DNA of 64,000 bases from Luteimonas sp. MC1750 (GTDB lineage: Bacteria; Pseudomonadota; Gammaproteobacteria; Xanthomonadales; Xanthomonadaceae), in assembly GCF_016615955.1 (NCBI RefSeq), contig NZ_CP067113.1:186001-250000 (forward strand), in the 5' to 3' direction. This document shows positions 58,882 to 64,000 of this stretch, piece by piece. Position numbers and translations under genes: made by a program. Under the pieces are notes generated by a model, which saw only the letters and a program-made list of their open reading frames with translations, was not told the DNA's origin and did no database searches. How positions within the stretch are numbered: the stretch's first letter is position 1; the number at the start of each line of letters is the position of its first letter.

Positions 58882-59391
58882 ATGCACACCGCCTGCCTCA
58901 GCCTTGGCAGCAACGTCGATCCCGAGCGCCACATCGCCATCGCCTTCGCGGCGCTGCGCGAGCGCTTCGGCGACATCCGTGCGTCGGCCGCGTACCGCAC
59001 GCCGGCGGTGGGCTTCGAGGGTGCCGACTTCGTCAACGCCGCGGCGGTGATCGCGTCCGACCTGGACGTGGTGGCGCTCAACGACTGGCTGCATGCGCTC
59101 GAGGACGCGCATGGCCGCGACCGCAGCGGCCCGCGCTTCGGCGACCGCACGCTGGACATCGACATCGTGCTGTTCGACGACCTGATCTGCAGCGGCCCCG
59201 GCAACCTGCGCCTGCCGCGCGGCGAGCTCTGCCACGCCTTCGTGCTGCGGCCGCTGGCGGAGATCGCGCCGGAGATTGTCGAGCCGGCGAGCGGGCGCAC
59301 CCTCGCCGCGCTGTGGGCCGCGTCGGACGAGCGCGGCGTCGCGATGCACGCGGTCACGCTGCCGGTCGTGGGCGCCCTCGCGGCCGGCTGA
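58882..59391 (+). CDS. folK: 2-amino-4-hydroxy-6-hydroxymethyldihydropteridine pyrophosphokinase
   Basis: Transfers pyrophosphate from ATP to 6-hydroxymethyl-dihydropterin, the step after FolB. The 169-residue chain shows ACLSLGSNVDPERHI, YRTPAVGFEGADFVNAA, DRSGPRFGDRTLDIDIVLFD (the signature with metal-binding Asp pair) and LRLPRGELCHAFVLRPLAEI. GGAG at 7 bases before the ATG lies next to a degenerate REP half (GATCATGGCCGCTCCCACGG, about 58854-58873). Confidence 0.95.
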   Translation: MHTACLSLGSNVDPERHIAIAFAALRERFGDIRASAAYRTPAVGFEGADFVNAAAVIASDLDVVALNDWLHALEDAHGRDRSGPRFGDRTLDIDIVLFDDLICSGPGNLRLPRGELCHAFVLRPLAEIAPEIVEPASGRTLAALWAASDERGVAMHAVTLPVVGALAAG

Positions 59392-59512
59392 AGACAGGGC
59401 CGCGGCGCGGGATCCGGTCACACCCGCACCGCAGGCGTCGTCATGGAATCCATGCGTTGGACGAGGCGGCCAGCCGGCCGTCGCGGGGCGCGGAGAGCAG
59501 GAGGGTGGGGCG

Positions 59513-60346
59513 ATGTTCGACAGGTTTTCGCGCAGCTGGGACATGGTGAAGGCAAGCGCCGCGGTGCTGCGCTCCGACCGCGAGCTGATGCTGTTCCCGG
59601 TGCTTTCGGGCCTGGCCACGCTGGTGGTGCTGGCCAGCTTCGCGCTGCCGGGCTTCGCACTGGGCGTGTTCGCCAACGGCTGGAGCCTCGGCGGAGCGCT
59701 GCTGGGCTTCGCCTTCTACTTCTGCACCTACAGCGTGATGATCTTCTTCAACTGCGCCCTGGTGGGTGCGGCGATGATCCGGCTCGAAGGCGGTGATCCG
59801 ACGCTGTCGGACGGACTCGCGGCCGCACGGTCGCGGCTGGGCGCGATCTTCGGCTATGCGGCGATCGCCGCCACCGTCGGCGTGCTGCTGCAGGCGATGA
59901 AGGGCAAGGACAGCAACTTCCTGGTTCGCCTGGTCGGCAGCGGCCTGGGCGTGGCCTGGACGCTGGCGACCTTCCTGGTGGTGCCGGTGCTGGTCAGCCG
60001 CGACGTCGGGCCGGTGGACGCGCTGCGGCAGAGCGTGGCGCTGCTCAAGCGCACCTGGGGCGAGAACGCGGTGGGCCAGCTCGGCATCGGCGCCGCCTTC
60101 GGCCTGCTGAGCGCGGGCGCGATCGTGGCGTCGATCCTGCTCGTGGTGGTCGCGGCGCAGGCCTCGCTGCTGCTCGCGGTCGCGGTCGGCCTGGTCTGCG
60201 GCATCGGCGTGCTGCTGCTGGGTGTCTACCAGGCCGCGCTGACCGGCATCTACTCGGCGGTGCTGTACCGCTATGCGATGTCGCACGAGCTGCCGGTGGC
60301 GTTCCAGGGCACCGACATCGCCCACGCCTTCGCGCCCAGGCGCTGA
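59513..60346 (+). CDS. DUF6159-like multi-pass membrane protein
   Basis: A 277-residue protein with about six transmembrane helices and the start MFDRFSRSWDMVKASAAVLR, a pattern of the DUF6159/YhdT-like family in which an amphipathic N-terminal helix is followed by LMLFPVLSGLATLVVL. It also contains CALVGAAMIRLEGGDPTLSDG and ALRQSVALLKRTWGENAVGQL. No function is known. AGGAGGG gives a strong ribosome site. The gene lies between two pterin-pathway genes but is not related to them by any visible motif. Confidence 0.75.
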   Translation: MFDRFSRSWDMVKASAAVLRSDRELMLFPVLSGLATLVVLASFALPGFALGVFANGWSLGGALLGFAFYFCTYSVMIFFNCALVGAAMIRLEGGDPTLSDGLAAARSRLGAIFGYAAIAATVGVLLQAMKGKDSNFLVRLVGSGLGVAWTLATFLVVPVLVSRDVGPVDALRQSVALLKRTWGENAVGQLGIGAAFGLLSAGAIVASILLVVVAAQASLLLAVAVGLVCGIGVLLLGVYQAALTGIYSAVLYRYAMSHELPVAFQGTDIAHAFAPRR

Positions 60347-60415
60347 TCGCGACCGCGGCCGGGCGAACCGCTGGCCGGACCCGCGGCGCCGCGCAGCGAC
60401 CCTGCCGGCGCCGCT

Positions 60416-61153
60416 TCAGCCGGGATGGCGCCCGCCGTCGACGGCCAGCACGCTGCCCGTGGTGTAGGTCGCGTCGCGCAGCAGCCACAGCACGGCGCCG
60501 GCGATCTCGTCCGGCGTGCCGGTGCGGCCCAGCGGCGTCATCGCCATCAGCCGCGCCTGCAGTGCGGGATCGATGCCCCCCTCCGGCCACAGGATGGCGC
60601 CCGGTGCCACCGCGTTCACCCGCACCTCCGGCGCCATCGCCACCGCCAGCGCGCGGGTGGCGGCCTCCAGCGCGCCCTTGCTGGTCGCGTAGGCGGCGAG
60701 GTCGGCGCGTGGGGCCTGCGCATAGACGTCGGAGAGGTTGACGATGGCGCCCCGGGCCTTGCGCAGGTGCGGCGCCGCGGCCTGGGCCAGGAAGAACGGT
60801 GCCTTCGCATTCACCGCCATCATCGCGTCCCAGTGCGCGGGGTGGATGTCGCCGAAGGCCGCGGGCGCGAAGCCCGAGGCGTTGTTCACCAGCGCGTCGA
60901 GCCGTCCGTAGCGGCCCACGGTGCGCGCCACGAGCTCCGGCAGGCGGTCGAACTCGGCCAGCTCGGCCTGCAGCGGCAGCACGCTGCCCGCGCGGGCAGC
61001 CTCGAGCCCGGCCACCAGTGCCGCGGCCTCGCCGGCCGAGCCGCGGTAATGCAGCGCCAGGTCGTAGCCTTCGGCGTGCAGCCGGCGCGCGATGGCGGCG
61101 CCGACGCGGCGCGCGGCGCCGGTGACGAGCGCGACGGGGTGGCCTCCCGGCAT
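60416..61153 (-). CDS. Pteridine reductase (SDR family)
   Basis: SDR of 245 residues whose cofactor motif reads TGAARRVGAAIARRL, the TGxxxRxG variant of pteridine reductases (PTR1/FolM) in place of the usual TGxxxGxG. Further landmarks: VNNASGFAPAAFGDI, the catalytic Asp in LSDVYAQAP, YATSKGALEAATRALA, and NAVAPGAILWPEGG. It reduces dihydrobiopterin or dihydrofolate. Presence near folB and folK supports a pterin role. The start at 61153 (MPGGHPVALVTGAARR) is well placed; the frame upstream overlaps the divergent gene. Confidence 0.88.
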   Translation of the reverse strand: MPGGHPVALVTGAARRVGAAIARRLHAEGYDLALHYRGSAGEAAALVAGLEAARAGSVLPLQAELAEFDRLPELVARTVGRYGRLDALVNNASGFAPAAFGDIHPAHWDAMMAVNAKAPFFLAQAAAPHLRKARGAIVNLSDVYAQAPRADLAAYATSKGALEAATRALAVAMAPEVRVNAVAPGAILWPEGGIDPALQARLMAMTPLGRTGTPDEIAGAVLWLLRDATYTTGSVLAVDGGRHPG

Positions 61154-61240
61154 GACGGGCTCCGTAACAGGGAAGGACACGATAACGTCCCGCGGCGGGC
61201 GTTTCCGTATCCTGTCGCGCGCAATGCAACGGAATCCCCC

Positions 61241-62428
61241 ATGCCGCTTCCCCCGCTCGACCCCGATGCGCAGGCCCACAGCGACCGCCTGCGCGCCCTG
61301 ATCCACGCGGTGATCGCCGATGCCGGCGGCGCCATCCCGTTCTCGCGCTTCATGGAGCTGGCGCTGTACGCGCCCGGCCTGGGCTACTACAGCGCCGGCA
61401 GCACCAAGTTCGGCCGCGCCGGCGACTTCATCACCGCACCCGAACTGGGCAGCCTGTTCGGCGAGTGCGTGGCCGAGGCGCTGGCGCCACCGCTGCGCCA
61501 CGTGGGCGCCGACGCCGTGTTCGTCGAGATCGGCGGCGGCAGTGGCGCCTTCGCCGAGGCCGCGATCCTGCACCTGGACGCGATCGGTGCGCTGCCCGCG
61601 CGCTACGCCATCCTCGAGCCCAGCGCCGACCTGCGCGAACGCCAGCGCGAGCGACTCCGCCAGCGACTGCCGGAGGCGCTGAACGCGCGCGTCGAATGGC
61701 TGGAGCGGCCGCTTGGCGAGGAAGAGTGGAGCGGCGTGCTGTTCGCCAACGAGGTGATCGACGCGCTGCCCACGCCCCGCTTCGTCATCCGTCGTGGCGA
61801 GGTCATGGAAGAGGGCGTGGCGAGCGCGCCCGACGGCGGCTTCCGCCTGGTCGAAGTGCCGGCCGATGCGCTGATGACCGCGGCCGTGCGCCACGTCGAG
61901 CGCGACCGCGGCGAAGGCGACTTCGCCGAAGGCTACCGCTCCGAGCTGCTGCCGCAGCTGCCGTACTGGATCCAGGCGGTGATGGGCCGCATGCAGGCCG
62001 GCGCGATGCTGTTCATCGACTACGGCTACCCGCGCCGCGAGTACTACGCCGCCACCCGCGACCGCGGCACCCTGCGTGCCTTCCATCGCCACCACGTGGT
62101 CGACGACGTGCTGGCGCGCGTGGGCCTGCAGGACATCACCGCCTCGGTCGACTTCACCGCGCTGGCCGAGGCCGGCACCGGCGCCGGCTTCGAGTTTGCC
62201 GGCTACAACAGCCAGGCGGCCTTCCTGCTCGGCAACGGCCTGCAGCAGCGCCTGGAAGCGCACGAGGCGCGCGCGGCCAACGACACCGCGCGCTACGCGC
62301 TGCGCCGCCAGGTGCAGCAGCTCACCCTGCCGTCGGCGATGGGCGAGCGCTTCCAGGCCATGGGCTTCGAGCGTGGCGTGCCCTTCGAGGCCGCCTTTCT
62401 CGCCGGCGACCTGAGCTTCCGGCTGTGA
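61241..62428 (+). CDS. SAM-dependent methyltransferase of the NDUFAF7/MidA (COG1565) family
   Basis: A 395-residue class I methyltransferase-like protein. PFSRFMELALYAPGLGYYSAG and KFGRAGDFITAPELGSLFGE form the conserved N-terminal part, then the SAM-binding GGGSGAFAEA near residue 96, FANEVIDALP near 170 and FIDYGYPRREYY near 260. Homologues in mitochondria (NDUFAF7) methylate an Arg of a complex I subunit; the bacterial function is not settled. It is divergent from the pteridine reductase gene and followed by a VanZ gene after a short tandem repeat. Confidence 0.92.
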   Translation: MPLPPLDPDAQAHSDRLRALIHAVIADAGGAIPFSRFMELALYAPGLGYYSAGSTKFGRAGDFITAPELGSLFGECVAEALAPPLRHVGADAVFVEIGGGSGAFAEAAILHLDAIGALPARYAILEPSADLRERQRERLRQRLPEALNARVEWLERPLGEEEWSGVLFANEVIDALPTPRFVIRRGEVMEEGVASAPDGGFRLVEVPADALMTAAVRHVERDRGEGDFAEGYRSELLPQLPYWIQAVMGRMQAGAMLFIDYGYPRREYYAATRDRGTLRAFHRHHVVDDVLARVGLQDITASVDFTALAEAGTGAGFEFAGYNSQAAFLLGNGLQQRLEAHEARAANDTARYALRRQVQQLTLPSAMGERFQAMGFERGVPFEAAFLAGDLSFRL

Positions 62429-62436
62429 GGGTGCAT

Positions 62437-62479
62437 TCGTGAGCGCGCCCTCGTGAAGCGCGCCCTCGTGAGCGTGCCC
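62437..62479 (+). repeat. Three tandem 14-15-base repeats before the VanZ gene
   Basis: TCGTGAGCGCGCCC (62437-62450), TCGTGAAGCGCGCCC (62451-62465) and TCGTGAGCGTGCCC (62466-62479) fill the gap between the methyltransferase stop and the VanZ ATG. Each includes a GTGA. No ribosome site stands in front of the ATG otherwise. Confidence 0.75.
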
Positions 62480-62481
62480 GC

Positions 62482-62910
62482 ATGACCGCGCGCCGGCCGC
62501 GCCTCGGGCGTTCGCTCAAGCCCCTGCGCTGGCCGTGGGCCTGGTGCGCGCTCTGGTGCCTGGCGATCGCGGCGGTGGTGGCGTTCTCGCTGATGCCGGC
62601 GCCGGACCTGCCGGACGCGCCCGGCAGCGACAAGCTCCACCACTTCCTCGCCTATTTCATGCTGGCGGCGAGTGCCGTGCAGCTGTTCGCGCGCTGGCCC
62701 GCGCTGCTGGGCGCGGGGCTGGGCCTGGTGCTGCTGGGCATCGGCCTGGAGCATGCGCAGGGCGCGATGGCCTTCGCGCGCATGGAAGACCGGATGGATG
62801 CGCTGGCCAACACGCTGGGGGTGATCGCCGGGCTGGCCACGCGGCTCACCCCGCTGCACGACCTGCTGCTGAGGATCGAGGCGCGCCTGGCGCCGCCCGC
62901 GCGCAGCTGA
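62482..62910 (+). CDS. VanZ-family membrane protein
   Basis: A 142-residue protein with about four helices and the VanZ motif DKLHHFLAYFMLAASAVQLF (the HxxxY/F pair) after LMPAPDLPDAPGS, and LGLVLLGIGLEHAQGAM further on. The family is named after a teicoplanin-resistance gene, but most members, like this one, have unknown roles and no link to resistance. It lies 53 bases after the methyltransferase gene and ends 7 bases before the convergent cca stop. Confidence 0.85.
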   Translation: MTARRPRLGRSLKPLRWPWAWCALWCLAIAAVVAFSLMPAPDLPDAPGSDKLHHFLAYFMLAASAVQLFARWPALLGAGLGLVLLGIGLEHAQGAMAFARMEDRMDALANTLGVIAGLATRLTPLHDLLLRIEARLAPPARS

Positions 62911-62917
62911 GGCCGGC

Positions 62918-64000
62918 TCAGTCCGGGTCGCGGCGCAGCGTGCGTGCGTGGCCAATGGCGGCGACGCGCGCCTTGCGCAATGCCTCGCCGAACGCCGGGC
63001 CTTCCAGCTCCAGATGGGCGATGTCCGCGCCGGTGACCGCGGCGGCGGCGTCGCGCAGCCGGACCAGTTCCGCGGCCTGCGGATAGGGCTGGTCCTGCAG
63101 GCCGGTGCGGCCGCGCTTGTCGGCCTCGCAGACCGTGGCCAGCTGGGTGGTCCGCTCCGGGCGGCGGAAGCCGTCGCAGCGCGCCAGCAGGTCGTGCACG
63201 GTCGAATCGCGCAGCTCGGCCAGGCGGTGCACGTTGAGGTGTTCGCGGCAGGCCACCACGGCCAGGTCGCGGTGGGCGGCCGGCACCCGCAGGCGCGCGC
63301 AGAGCTCGCGCACCGGGCGCACGCCACGCTGCTCGTGCTGGATGTGCTTCGGCAGCTCGTTGTCGGGCGTCAGCGCCTTGCCCAGGTCATGGACCAGCGC
63401 AGCGAAGCCGATCGCGTCGTCGCCCGGCGCCAGCGTGGCCGCCATGTCGCAAACCAGCTCGACGTGGACGCCGGTGTCGACCTCGGGGTGGTATTCGGCG
63501 CGCTGCGGCACGCCGTACAGCGCGTCGACCTCTGGAAGGACCACCGCCAATGCGCCGCAGTCGCGCAGCGTGCGCAGGAAGGCCGAAGGCCGCGGCGAAC
63601 GCAGCGCGCGCACCAGTTCCTGCCACACGCGCTCGGGCACCAGGTCCGCAAGCTCGCCGCCGGCGACCATCCCGCGCATCAGTGCGCTGGTCTCGTCGGC
63701 AACGGTGAAGCCCAGCGCGGCGAAGCGCGCCATGAAGCGCGCGGCGCGCAGCACGCGCAGGGGATCCTCGGAGAATGCAGGGCCGACGTGGCGCAGCACG
63801 CGCGCCTCGATGTCGGCCTGGCCGCCGTGCGGATCCACCAGGCTGCCGTCGGGGCGTTCGGCGATGGCGTTGATGCTGAAGTCGCGGCGGCCGAGGTCTT
63901 CCTCCAGCGTCACCGTTGGCGCGGCATCGACCACGAAGCCACGGTGGCCGCGTGCCGATTTGCGCTCGGTCCGCGCCAGCGCGTGCTCCTCGCCGGTGTC
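62918..64000 (-). CDS. cca: Multifunctional CCA tRNA nucleotidyltransferase (N-terminus outside the window)
   Basis: Adds CCA to tRNA 3' ends. The window holds 361 codons, without the first part of the chain and its catalytic GxDxD. Present are [19 protein letters not shown] and [16 protein letters not shown] of the nucleotidyltransferase core, the RNA-binding head domain, and an HD domain ([27 protein letters not shown]) that gives the phosphohydrolase activity of the gammaproteobacterial type. An internal GTG at 63934 is not the start, since homology continues beyond it to the window edge. Stop TGA at 62918-62920. Confidence 0.95.
   Translation of the reverse strand, partial: DTGEEHALARTERKSARGHRGFVVDAAPTVTLEEDLGRRDFSINAIAERPDGSLVDPHGGQADIEARVLRHVGPAFSEDPLRVLRAARFMARFAALGFTVADETSALMRGMVAGGELADLVPERVWQELVRALRSPRPSAFLRTLRDCGALAVVLPEVDALYGVPQRAEYHPEVDTGVHVELVCDMAATLAPGDDAIGFAALVHDLGKALTPDNELPKHIQHEQRGVRPVRELCARLRVPAAHRDLAVVACREHLNVHRLAELRDSTVHDLLARCDGFRRPERTTQLATVCEADKRGRTGLQDQPYPQAAELVRLRDAAAAVTGADIAHLELEGPAFGEALRKARVAAIGHARTLRRDPD

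Noticed and set aside
62482..62910. Teicoplanin resistance determinant
   Set aside because: VanZ-family membership alone does not show resistance; no van genes are present.

Overview
This 64 kb window is GC-rich, densely coded chromosomal DNA from a gammaproteobacterium, most likely a member of the Lysobacteraceae/Xanthomonadaceae (Luteimonas, Lysobacter or Pseudoxanthomonas type). The evidence is the argS-SPOR-SDR, dut-algC, gpmI-envC-ctpA and ctaC-ctaD-ctaG-ctaE gene orders, a long membrane-anchored AlgC, a PutA without a ribbon-helix-helix domain, and many copies of a REP palindrome of the type CTGTAGGAGCGGC(N)AGCCGCGATC. No phage, plasmid, IS, CRISPR, rRNA or tRNA gene was recognised. Almost everything is core genome. 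The exceptions are a nuclease/immunity-like pair near 51 kb and a repeat-filled intergenic region near 37 kb.

Layout. 0-3.5 kb: a partial LysR regulator diverges from aceB and aceA (glyoxylate bypass). 3.5-9 kb: comM, ubiK, a P-II protein, then divergent speE and speA (polyamines). 9-13 kb, minus strand: argS, a SPOR protein, an SDR and a small DMT permease form one tightly packed operon. 12.9-17.8 kb: radC, then the plus-strand run coaC, coaB, dut, algC, in which the normally fused CoaBC is two overlapping genes. 17.8-27.5 kb: a DUF4124 protein, pyrE, a dihaem peroxidase, xthA, an AmpG-like permease coupled to a small possible DNA-binding protein, anmK, mepM, tyrS and a MAPEG protein. 27.8-36.9 kb: an M28 lipoprotein peptidase, an 18-residue-repeat secreted protein, gpmI-envC-ctpA, a rhomboid protease and FadL.

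36.9-37.9 kb is gene-free and holds four structured inverted-repeat units of two or three types. 37.9-49.4 kb: putA, then the cytochrome c oxidase locus (ctaC, ctaD, a 46-residue membrane protein, ctaG, ctaE, a twin-TM protein, SURF1, an accessory protein, ctaA, ctaB). 49.4-52.1 kb: a secreted TonB-C-like protein, then a predicted nuclease toxin with its likely immunity gene. 52.1-64 kb: dnaG, a YihY-type membrane protein, a YqeY-domain protein, rpsU, tsaD, folB, a YbdG-like channel, folK, a DUF6159-like membrane protein, a pteridine reductase, a MidA-like methyltransferase, a VanZ protein and the start-truncated cca.

Functional links: ampG, anmK, mepM and envC all act in peptidoglycan turnover. 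folB, folK and the pteridine reductase act on pterins and folate. The cta genes encode the oxidase subunits together with their copper and haem assembly factors. REP units sit mostly in gaps between genes, and in four cases they supply the stop codon, or the last codons, of the neighbouring gene.
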